This document shows positions 55,401-64,000 of a stretch of DNA of 64,000 nt, piece by piece. The notes beneath the pieces were generated by a model that was not told where the DNA came from, did no database searches, and worked only from the letters and a program-made list of their open reading frames with translations. Source of the DNA: Isoetes taiwanensis (Eukaryota > Streptophyta > Lycopodiopsida > Isoetales > Isoetaceae). Within the stretch, counting starts at the first letter, position 1; every line of letters begins with the position of its first letter. The translations under genes and the position numbers were made by a program. Location of the stretch: assembly GCA_021234155.1 (NCBI GenBank), contig JAJEKV010000046.1, forward strand, positions 8,253,012 to 8,317,011, written 5' to 3'.

Positions 55401-56480
55401 CCTTCAAATACAAAGGGGCTTAGAGCTAGAGGAAACCACAGGATACAGTGCACGGGCTATGACACACACATGGGGAAGTGGTCAAAAGGCGGAATAAATG
55501 ATTCAGGCGGCAATGGGAAACTATTACACCATGATGAATTCTTGCACTAACAAGCATGAATCACCAACGGGAAATCAAAACATATCTATTTAGCACATTA
55601 GTAGCATCGGCCGCGATTATCACGGATGTGAAACATGGGGACCGAGGTCTAACAGAGAAAAAGTGGGAGAAGCGAGGAAGGGATCTTGAGACAATGGCGC
55701 GGGCCGAGGGAATTCCAAGTGAAAGCAGGTACATCATTAGCAACAATCATATATGAAGCGGGGAGAAAAGCCAATGGAGGTGAGAGCATGGGAAAGAAAC
55801 ATAAGAAGGTACCTAATAAAGGATAACAGTTATGGGAAAGAGGATAAGTTATAGATCCTTTGGCGATGGAGGAATCAACAAAGCAACACATAGTAAAAGG
55901 CAAGGGATGGTTTAACGATGTGGCGAGATGGGCCCGGCAAGCATGGGGATGCAATTAAATCAAATTATACAAGCAAATGGATGGGACGAAAGAATGGGCC
56001 GGACAGGGCAATGAGAAGGCGGGCCGGGCACAAAGCATACATGTCCGAAAGTGGAATGGCTATTGGGAATCTTCAACCCACGGGGGACGGATAGGACATA
56101 TTACATACAAAAGCGACCGGGCTTTGTGTAGAAGCAACGAGAGGAACGCTAGCTAGGTTGAGAATGGGGAGCCACGATCTCGAATTGAGAAGGATAGGTG
56201 GAGAAATGTAGACAGAAAGCGAGTATTTAATATGCGGCTATGTTATCTGAGGCAAAATAGAAGACCTAAATGCATATGGTCAAAGAATGTCCGGTCTACT
56301 TGCAGACATAAGGTCCAAATTTAACAAGGTCGGTGGGACCTCCCACTCAAAGACCGATGGACAAAGAAGAGATGCTTACGGATGTAGCTTAAAGCTATAA
56401 AGAGATGATAATTAGACAGGGGGTACAAAGAGAAGGGTCCGATAATCACCGAGAAGCACTAATGGGCCTTAATCAGAGAG
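55401..56480 (+). pseudogene. LINE2 ORF2 C-terminal region, decayed
   Basis: The nucleotide order follows LINE1 28050-28870: a GGTGAGAGCATGGG block, a GGTTTAACGATGTGG block, then a Cys/His remnant near 56220-56330. No frame stays open. After it comes the 3' untranslated region. Confidence 0.55.
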
Positions 56481-56481
56481 A

Positions 56482-56721
56482 GGCCCACAAAGGACAGCTC
56501 AAAGCTGTTGATAACGATGCATTGTGTATGGCCAAAGAAGCCAACTAAAAAGCACGATGCGGGTATTAAAAAGAACAAGAGAAGCCCGCTAGAAGGCTAC
56601 ATAAACCCGTGCGTCTGTTTGTTGGCAGCACCCTAATTTTTGGGAGCTCGCAGGATGCTACAAAAGTCCGGGGGCCTCACGGCCTGAGGGACGTTAATGT
56701 ATATTCTATTCTATTCTATTC
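56482..56721 (+). other. LINE2 3' untranslated region and (TTCTA)n tail
   Basis: It contains CAGCTCAAAGCTGTT (imperfect palindrome), GAGCTCGCAGGATGCTACAAA and GGCCTCACGG before a TATTC-type tail. It matches the LINE1 3' end at 6697-6929, on the opposite strand. Confidence 0.8.
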
Positions 56722-56727
56722 TATACC

Positions 56728-58032
56728 TGGGGCTTCCCGATCGAATTTGGCCTATGGGATATTGTGTCGATCTGCCAAGAACCCCAATGCCCTGTTAACG
56801 CCAAGACCCAGCTAATTGGCCCACAATAACAAATTAATCATGACCTTAAGGGGTCGAATTGTCTTGTATCACACCAAGAAAACATCTCAAAAGCTAAAGG
56901 ACAGAGAATCGATCCGAATTAGCCAAGAACCAGACAGAACAGGGGAATTTTAAAAAGGGGCTTTGGTGCTCAGAAAAAATTCGAGGGCTTTGAGGTGAAA
57001 AAGAGATTGATTACCTTGAAGAAGGACCGTCTTGCATCTTTGGAGCTTGATTCTGCCTTCCACACCTGATATTTGACTTGAATTATTGACGAATTCATGC
57101 AAATTCCTTGATTGTGTACCTATTTGATCACGTGCCCAAGATTTAGAGCTTGGGATTGTTATTGTTTTGCCTGTGTGTACTTGATTCAAATGAAAATCCG
57201 AGCCTTGTTATTAGAATCATGATTGTTCCTTATCAATCTGGTGACAGAACTATTGTGCTTGCATTATTATTCCTTTGCATTTCATTCTGAAGGATAGAGC
57301 AGTTCTATCATTGCATTTGGGCTCTAGAATACAAGTGTCTCTTAGCCATTATATTTGCTTGATCTGTCACCGCGGATCTGAGTTTATATTTAGGATCATT
57401 AAAGCATAAATCCTTTTTTTAGCTCAACAGTAGTCAGCAAAAATTATTAGAGTCACTAGCTGGTTATGGCATGCATGAACACTGCATAAAAAAGCAAGAA
57501 GTGCATTCATTCTTTTTAGCAAAATCATATTCTCGCTTCTGCTCATACTTTGACACAGTCATCTACTCTAAAATTCAAAATCCCAAAAAATAGATCTTCT
57601 CCTGCAAAGGCCATCAAGGAACATTGTGTGCAGACACTTTTGAGAAAGGCAAAAGCATCAGAGATCCCAAAAAGAAAGAACCAGCATCGAGTTTTGAAAT
57701 TTAGCTCTCTGCCAGGGATATTGACCAAAAATTGACTTGGTCAGGAGTGCTTCTTTGACATATCTGCCCTAATCAAAGTCTCTCTCACTTTTTCCCCAAG
57801 ATACTCATAGGCCTTGTGCAGCCATGGAAGCAAGAATCATGATCAAAATCCATTTGGTTTGCATTTGGCAAACTTTCTTGTGAGGCAGACTTTTTACCCT
57901 TCAGGGAAAGCTAAGTCAGATAATTGATTGAACATTTTTCTTGGAACTTTCTCACTCAGAGTGGTTACCTTAAGCAACCTGGAGGTTCTAAACCACAGAG
58001 GTTGAAGGTTTTGCCAGGAACACCTTCAACAT
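56728..58032 (+). repeat. LTR-like repeat, second copy, 3' part
   Basis: This continues 51759 after LINE2. It matches 48500-49596 of the first copy: GCCAAGAACC, GAACAGGGGAATTTTAAAAAG, CTTGATTCTGCCTTCCA, GAAAATCCGA, GGAGGTTCTAA. It ends near 58032. Antisense or short frames in it are not supported. Confidence 0.65.
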
Positions 58033-58220
58033 TTTGAAGGTTCTACCGAGATCATTTTCCTGGAATTTGAACTCATGGCCCCCAAAAGAACTAATGAGAC
58101 ATCTGAGCATCTTTGAAAGCGGGAGAATCATGAAGCCTCCATTGCGGCACCTCTTTGTGACTATACAGGCAAAATTCAGGTATGCCTTGTCATTCTTCGT
58201 TCCTACTTTTGATCCAAGGC
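58033..58220. other. Short flank before element D
   Basis: 188 bp between the LTR-like repeat and element D. A frame ENHEASIAAPLCDYTGKIQ runs through 58123-58180 but has no recognised match. It could be internal sequence of a second Z-like element whose 5' LTR is the repeat before it. Confidence 0.35.
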
Positions 58221-59903
58221 TGTGGCGTTCCGGCAACGATTATGCGCCCGGGGCGTATATACCGCATCGCCAATGCGTCACGCAGCATTACCGCCACTCG
58301 TACCGGCGCGGTGCGCTAAGCGTAGTAGTGTGAGTAGCCCTAGGGGCAACTTGTTTAAATATGTGCAACTATTAATGTGCACATTTTCCAATGTACACAT
58401 TAATGTGGGCACACATTTCCAAGTGGACACTTCATGCCAAGTGGGCCACACCCATAGGTGCAATTAATGTGCACATTTTCCAATGTACACATTAATGTGG
58501 GCACACATTTCCATGTGTGCACATTTGGCCACCTAGCCCTTAAAGGCAAGTGGGCCCATTTCCAATTATCCCACATGCCAAAAGGGGATAATTGGAAACC
58601 CTAGCCAACCCCCCTTGTCTATATAGGGTAGGAAACCCTAACTAGCCCAATTTTCGATTTTAGGGCTTGAGAACTCTGCTTTTTGGCTGCCTCAGCGATT
58701 AAAAACCGCATCCCGAACTCATTTGGGAGAATTGCACCCTTAGTTCCTCTAGATTCGGCGTTTGCCAGGGATGGTCGAGCTCAGCTCAGAGGAGGAGCCT
58801 CTCAAGGATCAGGTATTTGGCCAATTAGATAGTCTAAACCCTATTTTAGTCCTAGAATCAGTAGGTTTAGCCTATTAAATTGCCCATAACAGCCCTCTAG
58901 ATCTCTAGATAGCAGATTCTAACTAAAGAACCTAACTCTATGTTGTAGATTAGATCTTGTTCTTTAGTTCTTCTGTGATGTATATGGATGATGTATCTCT
59001 ATGAACTCCTTGTATTGGGAAGGGGGGTAGAGACCTAAAGCTTTGTAGTTGATGCTCCTAGAGTAGCCTCTTTAGCACACTGTAGATTCGGCCGTGCACA
59101 AAGAGCCACACCAGGGATGTGGGTGAAGGGCCGACCGCGCAGAGAAGGAGGTTAGGTGTTCGACTCTTGAACGATCCCTATGGTGTGTTAGTGCTACCGG
59201 GGATCATTGTGACTAGGTCTAATGGCTTACCACCGAGTGCGGGTAAGGCATGGGCTCGACACCCGTGAAGTGGTGTACACTTTCCAGTGGGTTCAGTCGA
59301 ATACGGGCAGTGGCCCTCTAGTCACCTTGAGTCAGCATGTAGACCTCTGGAGGGAGCGATCCCTACCTGCCCCATCGGAACTCGGGAGATGAAACCCGTG
59401 AATAGCCCTTTTGGCTATGCATCCCGTGGCGGGCTGCCGAGTCCCGACACTTTCGCAGACCACTCGCAAAGTGTGCAATGGGGAGGGGCGGATGGAGTGG
59501 ACAACCCTAAGCCATGCTCATATGCCGCCCAAATCCATTGCCATGAATTCATGCTGCAATGAACTTCCGAGACCCAAGCCGTCGGCCATCCTTCGAAGTC
59601 CGAGCCTTGGGTAGGATCCCCTATGTGATGTGCCGATCTTTGTCTATGCAGATATGTGGAGGACCATCCTTCGAGATGGTCACATGATGTTGATGTATGT
59701 GCTCTTGACATGTATGTTTACGCCCGCAGCCTAGGTAGGCCCCGAGGAAGGCGGGGTGCAATGACCCTTCCACTCTTCCCATCGAACCCGACACGGTTGC
59801 GGTGTCATGTGGAGGGCCCCGTATTAGCATGGAGCTGGTATGGGAGATGAACTCCTCGTTTGTATACGGTGAGTGCACCGATAATGCAGTAGGGGACGCC
59901 ACG
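58221..59903 (+). repeat. 5' LTR of element D
   Basis: 1683 bp, similar in length to the LTRs of B and C. The promoter part has CTATATAGGG (58619-58628) followed by AAACCCTAACTAG, a telo-box, as in C. Upstream is a short repeat of GTGCACATTTTCCAATGTAC (58377 and 58470). It ends GACGCCACG. The right-hand LTR is not in the window. Confidence 0.8.
58370..58540 (+). repeat. Short repeats upstream of the LTR promoter of D
   Basis: TGTGCACATTTTCCAATGTA followed by CACATTAATGTGGGCACACA occurs twice (about 58376 and 58469), and pieces of it form near-palindromes (TGTGCACA; CACATTAATGTG). It may act as a reiterated enhancer in U3. Confidence 0.6.
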
Positions 59904-59904
59904 C

Positions 59905-59917
59905 TGGTATCGAGAGC
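59905..59917 (+). promoter_or_regulatory. Primer binding site of element D
   Basis: TGGTATCGAGAGC, the initiator-Met-type site TGGTATCAGAGC with one G inserted, starts one base after the LTR. Confidence 0.75.
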
Positions 59918-60165
59918 TATGATCTTGGCGCACGGGGATCGAAAGAATCGACGAAACCCTATAGGGACTAACTCATCTAGACATTCAGGCCTTGGAGATA
60001 AAAGCCCGTGCACAAACCTCGAAAGAAGCGGGGAAAATTTTTTCTCCGGGGTAGAGATAGTAATTATCTAAGATTAAGATAATTAGAGAACATAGGTAAG
60101 ATAGAATAAACAATCGAAATAGCACGTAAGAGACCCTACTAAAATTCAAGCACTTTTTGGCCAAT

Positions 60166-60666
60166 GACTCCAAGAGTGCTCGAGCATGTTAGGTTCAGAC
60201 CTAATGGCCCTTTCGCGCAAGACTCTTAGAGTCGTCACCCCATATAAACCCTAGAACTTGACCTTAGGAACTCTAAATGGTAAGATAAAAGATGAAATCC
60301 CGATCAAAAAAGCTCAAAATAGCTAGAATTGTATGTTAAAACATCGAAAAACATTAAGTACAAGTCACTTTTGAACAGCTGACTCCAAGAGTGCGCCAGA
60401 AAGCATAGTTAGGTCCCGACCTAACACCCCTCCCCACAAGACTCTTAGAGTCATCCCCAAAAGTGACCCTTAAAATTGATTATAAATTAATAAAAGGGTC
60501 AAAGTAATGATAGGATCTTGCTTAAAATGCTTAAATTAGTGAGTAACAAAGATGTAAATTGTGTAAATTTGGTGTGTTGGAGCAGAGAAGGCCGACGACT
60601 CCAAGGGTGCGCCCGGAGCATAGTTAGGTCCCAACCTAACACCCCTCCCACAAGACTCTTAGAGCC
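60166..60666. repeat. Three nested hairpins upstream of the H3-like gene of D
   Basis: Units at 60166-60233, 60381-60452 and 60597-60666. Each has an outer pair GACTCCAAGAGT / ACTCTTAGAGTC (the last unit starts GACTCCAAGGGT and ends GAGCC) and an inner pair GTTAGGT / ACCTAAC, with GTGCGCC in the upper arm. Starts are 215 and 216 bp apart, and the DNA between them is AT-rich with weak similarity from unit to unit. Confidence 0.85.
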
Positions 60667-60780
60667 ATTCAAGAAGCAAAGCACCAAACAAGACCCCAAT
60701 TTCGCCCAAGGCAGGGGGAGAGACTTTTGCCAAAGAAAACCACCAGAAGACTAAATCGACCAAACCCTAAAAATCCAACC

Positions 60781-60790
60781 CTATAAATTA
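60781..60790 (+). promoter_or_regulatory. Internal TATA box before the H3-like gene of D
   Basis: CTATAAATTA, 113 bp before the ATG at 60894 and about 115 bp after the third hairpin. It corresponds in place to the boxes in C and E although the sequence differs. Confidence 0.6.
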
Positions 60791-60893
60791 CGGGACATAG
60801 GCTCATTTTTTAGGTTTCTCCCAGGTGCTTCCACGAGCTCCTTCTCATTAGCCGATCTTTTGGCCGCGCTCCAAATCGGGACGCCGTCAGACA

Positions 60894-61378
60894 ATGGCTA
60901 GGACCAAACAAACCGACCAAGAAGCCAAAGAAGGACGATAGGCCCCCAAGTGCTCGTGCTCGGTGAACGAAGCTCAAAGATGCCGACGACAAACCCAAGG
61001 TCGACATGGAGAGAGCGGCCTAGGTATTACAGAATTTGGAGAAGAGGCGAGGAAAGAAGAAAAGGCAAAGAGGAAAGAAGAAAAAGGCAAAGAAGAAAGA
61101 GGAAAAGGCAAAAAGAAGAGAAGAAAGAGCCAAGAGGAAGGAGGAAAGAGAAAGCGAGAATGTAAGTGATGAGGAGGTTGCAGAACCGTAAGACCACCAA
61201 TGGCGGGAACAAAGAACCAAGAACGAGAGAGGACCCCCACCCCAAAGGAAAAAGGGTAATGACTCAAGAACCCCCGAATAAGAAGAGCGAAACCCCTACG
61301 GCCAGATCTATAAACGAGCCAACCGAAGGTGAACAACCCCAACCTCGCCGGAGGAGACCGAGGATATAGCAAAGATCC
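60894..61378 (+). pseudogene. Histone H3-like gene of element D, N-tail and basic linker (frame-broken)
   Basis: The start gives MARTKQTDQEAKEGR and a stop. The first seven residues equal the canonical H3 tail, with K4 kept; K9 is lost by position. Linker frames follow, strongly Lys/Glu-rich (RKEEKAKRKEEKGKEERGKG at about 61053-61112), comparable to the acidic/basic linker of C and E. The upstream DNA carries the TATA box and hairpins. It is in sense with the element. Confidence 0.7.
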
Positions 61379-61756
61379 TTGAGGCAACCCTTCTCGAACG
61401 GGAGAATCCTCACGCCAGGCCTCCAACCCTCAACCCAAACAGAGGAAATCCGCGAGGAAGAGCCAATCCCAACTCCAAACACAGTTGAGACACAGATTAA
61501 CCTACCCCCGCCGTTGCCCCCACCATTCTTGGTATGGCAAGAAGCAAAGAAGCTAGATGCAGGGAAGGCAGCCGGCAAGAAAGCAACCAAAACCGCCCGA
61601 GACTCGTACACCTGGTACAAGAAAGAATTAGCAGATTACAAAGTATACAAGAAGATGCACGAAGACTACGCAGCCTATTACGAAGCAAACAGGGTCAAAA
61701 CTGTCGAAGGAGGGAGGCCAACTCGGGAAGCCTTCCAGCTCAAACCCCGGGAGTAA
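61379..61756 (+). pseudogene. Histone H3-like gene of element D, central linker
   Basis: A 125-residue frame with LPPPLPPPFLVWQEAKK, a Lys/Ala run (DAGKAAGKKATKTA) and Tyr-rich SYTWYKKELADYKVYKKMHE. It lies directly before the histone-fold part, where C has its Pro/Lys-rich linker. It seems predicted to be helical and charged. No separate domain is recognised. Confidence 0.6.
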
Positions 61757-61778
61757 CTACAGAACCCCCAAGAAGCCT

Positions 61779-62080
61779 ATGAGGAGATCCCAAGACTCCC
61801 CTTTTGCCAGAGCCTTGCGGGAAATCAAACACTTCCAAAGGAGCTACGGATTCCTCATCCCGAGAGCAGCATTCCAGAGGTTTGTCCGAGAAATCTTGTG
61901 GGAGTTCGACCCCAACAAGCGAGTAACCAACGACATGTTACTCGCTTTACAAGAAGCAAAGCAGAGATGGTGGTTGTGCAAAGACTAAGATTCATTAGCA
62001 TGCACTCTCCATGCAAAAGAGTCACCCTTCAGCCAAAGGATATGAAACGGCTAAGTACATCAAGCGGAGGGACTAATAGA
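61779..62080 (+). pseudogene. Histone H3-like gene of element D, histone fold (one frameshift)
   Basis: The first frame (61779-61988) has FARALREIKHFQRSYGFLIP, RAAFQRFVREILWEFDPNKR and MLLALQEAKQ, the alphaN to alpha2 start of H3. A shift near 61950 moves the rest to another frame with MHSPCKRVTLQPKDMKRL, corresponding to [17 protein letters not shown] of C. The second helix is damaged. C and D are thus diverged copies of one H3-fold gene. AT-rich DNA with AATAAAA follows (about 62139), a possible poly-A site. Confidence 0.8.
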
Positions 62081-62084
62081 AGGG

Positions 62085-62222
62085 AAATTACTTTTTTTTG
62101 TAACTAACAGGGATTATATCGATGTATAAAATTTTGAATAATAAAATATATATAGTTGTTTAAGAATGTACATTCATTAGGCACAAGATTAGTTTTGGAA
62201 CAATTGGAGTAATTTCACCAAT
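62085..62222 (+). other. AT-rich 3' flank of the H3-like gene in D
   Basis: An AT-rich non-coding stretch with AATAATAAAATATATATAG (about 62137-62156). C has a similar AT-rich stretch after its H3 stop (41700-41925). It would fit a 3' untranslated region with its own poly-A signal. Confidence 0.4.
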
Positions 62223-62289
62223 GACTCCAAGAGTGCGCCAGAGCATAGTTAGGTCCCAACCTAACACCCCTCCCGCGCACTCTTAGAGC
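62223..62289. repeat. Fourth hairpin of element D
   Basis: CCAAGAGTGCGC pairs with GCGCACTCTTAG and the inner GTTAGGT pairs with ACCTAAC. It is the most regular unit of the set. It sits between the H3-like gene and accessory gene 2, where C has its two hairpins. Confidence 0.85.
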
Positions 62290-62369
62290 CGCCCGAACTT
62301 CCCAAGTTCATAACTTGAGCTAGACATACCCAAATCGACCAAGAAACGGAAGATTTTCCCGGTACAAAT

Positions 62370-63093
62370 GAGAGGCTACTTACACGGGGACACACCATCT
62401 CTGGGACATTGAAGCTTACAAGACTATCGAGGTATGATGTCGGAGGAACTTCCTACACAGGAGGAGGAGTTTATAGCACTTCAGAGCAGATGGGAATAAG
62501 GGGGAAGACAACAAGAGTACTTCAAGGGGAGTCTTCTTCCTCACAAGAACAGATAGCAAAATTCCAAGGGAGAGCCACAAACCCCGACAAGTGTAACTAA
62601 CGCTCTTCCACGATTACAAGGAATTAGTTCAAGTACCAGAGACCAGTATGCATCAAGGCACGGGGGCACCTCAGGGGCACGCGGAGGAGTACGGAGCAAA
62701 GACTCAAATATTACCTTCCGGCCCTAACAGACGGTAGAGTAATAATATTTCACAAGCGCCAGCCCACGGAGAGGAAGTCGCGGCAGATGTCGGTAGCACT
62801 TTTCGAGGATTTGGCATGCACGCACGCCTATCGAAAAAGGTGGACCATGTCATTTTAGTGAAGTTTTGAAAACAGCCTTGGGGTTTTTTCGACTTTTGCA
62901 AGCATACCCACCTTCGACAAGGTAGGTTGGTAAGAAGAGAGCTCATACCTCCCATAGACGGGTGGAAGAGCTAGCATCCGCCATCCGAGGGGGAACAGCA
63001 AGGGATATACTCAGGAACTTGGGAAGTACAGTAGGTACAGCCCAAGTAAAGAAGTTTCTCGAAGACAACCCGTCTTACCGGCGATTTCAAGAC
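62370..63093 (+). pseudogene. Element D accessory gene 2 (unknown conserved protein)
   Basis: Broken frames. KYYLPALTDGRVIIFHKRQP (about 62707-62765) and SVALFEDLACTHAYRKRW match RYYLPALSQGQMVVFHKEFS and SVALLIALSGRQRLRRYM of C. The end ELASAIRGGTARDILRNLGS, then VKKFLEDNPSYRRFQD and a stop at 63093, matches the C end (FEGGSTRNILRNLGKG). It is shorter than in C by about 800 bp, so a deletion is probable. The domain is unknown. Confidence 0.6.
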
Positions 63094-63099
63094 TAGTCG

Positions 63100-63290
63100 A
63101 CTCTTGATCCCTGAGACTTTTTTGTATCGAAATATTATATGATATATGAATGTAAATCCTATTGCACTTTAAATGCTTTGTTGATGTATTTTTTGCCCCA
63201 CAACTATACCAACAAACATAAACAAGGCAAGAGAACAAATGAAACTAATCATATAGCCATGAATTGCTTGTGTATGCAGCTAGAGGCCTA
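63100..63290 (+). other. Intron-like AT-rich stretch before gag of D
   Basis: AT-rich, ending in TTGTGTATGCAG followed by CTAGAGG, a good 3' splice site. The same layout occurs in C (39281-39590). Confidence 0.4.
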
Positions 63291-63376
63291 AACGCAGGGG
63301 AACGACAACTGCGAGATCTTATAGAAGAGCAAAACCCCACCTGCACCACCCCCAAGCAAGGAACCTATTTGAAGAT

Positions 63377-63835
63377 ATGGAACCCATGACCCCAGAGGAG
63401 GAGATAGCCCGTGATGAGGACGGACTGGAGCAGATAAAGGCATTACCGTCTCGCAAAAGCGTGAGTGGGTTCGGTGGTGGGCAACGCCGGTTGCGCGAAG
63501 CATCAGCCCGGAGGGCGAGGAAAAGACAAGAAGAGGAGCAAGAGAAGGAGATCCTCCAGCCCGAGGAATCTTCTCCGACTCAAGTTCGAACTCGTGACCG
63601 ACCGAGGAAGAGGAAGAAACGTGCTCGTGAACGAAACAGATGGAAGGCAGAGGAACACCCCGTGATGGACGACAAAGAGACACCTGTGGCCCTCGACTAC
63701 CGTAAGAAGGTAGATTCCGCGACCGGGCAATGTATGGAAGGCCCGAGAACCGAAACAGCTTCGGGGGGAGAACAGTCGATTGGAAGCAGAGGCATGGCGG
63801 GATCTAAAATGAGCGAGTACCGGAAACGCTTATAG
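63377..63835 (+). pseudogene. Element D gag, N-terminal part
   Basis: A 152-residue frame: MEPMTPEEEIARDEDGLEQI, a highly basic stretch (RARKRQEEEQEKEI, RPRKRKKRARERNRW), then LDYRKKVDSATGQCMEGPR, matching DYQKKVDSAMSNVWKTRKL of C. The following capsid region continues in another frame (HEKDKGRVATANLKGAATD near 63840-63900, reading approximately) and runs out of the window. Confidence 0.65.
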
Positions 63836-64000
63836 CATGAAAGATAAAGACAAAGGCAGAGTTGCAACAGCCAACTTGAAAGGAGCCGCGACGGATTTGG
63901 TGGAAGGGTTATGCAAAGGCACACGGCTTGAGCGGTGGATGCTTGTAAGTTCAAGAAGTTTGCAAAAGCCTTCAAAAGCGCCATTACGTCCCAAGGGAAC

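Larger units (their letters stand above)
51760..56721 (+). mobile_element. LINE2: near full-length L1-like element
   Basis: It is flanked by TATACC (51754-51759 and 56722-56727) and ends in a (TTCTA)n tail (56703-56723 region), giving 4962 bp. It holds ORF1 (52107 on), endonuclease, RT and a C-terminal Cys/His remnant, in the same order as LINE1, with many frame breaks. Its insertion splits the second Z-like LTR. Confidence 0.88.
58221..64000 (+). mobile_element. Element D: chromodomain-family Ty3 element with H3-like gene, cut by window end
   Basis: The 5' LTR starts TGTGGCGTTCC (C family: TGTGACGTTCC) and is followed by a Met-type primer site at 59905. In sense on the + strand come three hairpins, a TATA box, the H3-like gene, a fourth hairpin, accessory gene 2, an AT-rich stretch and the start of gag. 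Pol and the 3' LTR are beyond the window. It is clearly related to C but considerably diverged. Confidence 0.88.

Noticed and set aside
61020-61245. Minus-strand Phe/Leu/Ser-rich frames suggesting a membrane protein
   Set aside because: Antisense to the Lys/Glu-rich linker of the H3-like gene in D; the composition follows from the complement.
1-64000. tRNA or rRNA genes and host protein-coding genes
   Set aside because: Only primer-site stretches complementary to tRNA ends were seen; no cloverleaf, rRNA block or intact host gene could be supported by eye.

Overview
The window looks like repeat-rich nuclear DNA of a land plant with a large genome. Almost everything is retrotransposon: plant-type Ty3/gypsy elements (one lineage with an integrase chromodomain, others with D-G-G-S proteases), L1-like LINEs with APE endonuclease, and LTR promoters with TATA boxes, G-boxes and telo-boxes. 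I see no intact host gene, no tRNA or rRNA and no prokaryotic feature. A fern or other non-seed plant is a guess only.

Layout. Element Z is an old Ty3/gypsy element on the + strand. It fills 1-6696 (protease, archaeal-type RNase H, RT, degenerate RNase H, integrase) and resumes at 46226-46447 (integrase C-terminus), followed by LTR-like DNA at 47233-58032. LINE1 (- strand) lies inside Z, as three pieces: 6697-6929, 28033-32055 and 45260 to about 46225. Element A (6930-28027, 5-bp target duplication TGCCT) lies inside LINE1. Element B (12372-23934, duplication CCCAG) lies inside the RT of A. Element C (32056-45254, - strand, duplication GCATC) lies inside ORF1 of LINE1. LINE2 (51760-56721, duplication TATACC) lies inside the second Z-like LTR. 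Fragment E (about 49597-50453) sits between the two Z-like LTR copies. Element D (58221 to the window end, + strand) is a relative of B and C.

The main discovery candidate is in B, C, D and E, one family of chromodomain Ty3 elements with 1.6-1.7 kb LTRs and a Met-type primer site. Between primer site and gag they carry accessory genes that ordinary elements lack. Gene 1 encodes a histone H3-like protein: an H3 N-tail (MACTKQTARK in C, MVRTKCTARK in E, MARTKQT in D), a long acidic or low-complexity linker and, in C, a nearly complete H3 histone fold at 41929-42189. Gene 2 encodes a protein I do not recognise, conserved between C and D and partly in B. Each gene is preceded by its own TATA box about 60-115 bp upstream of the ATG. 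Around them are GC-rich nested hairpins, often 202-217 bp apart. An element whose integrase carries a chromodomain and which also encodes an H3 with K4/K9 tail residues suggests chromatin self-targeting or interference with silencing. That function is inference.

Reading frames are widely broken, but part of this may be artefact. LTR pairs that are otherwise near-identical differ in clustered places where CAG or CTG is replaced, and both LINEs are altered exactly at the CAG of the RT catalytic codons. Frameshifts should therefore be rechecked against reads before elements are called dead.
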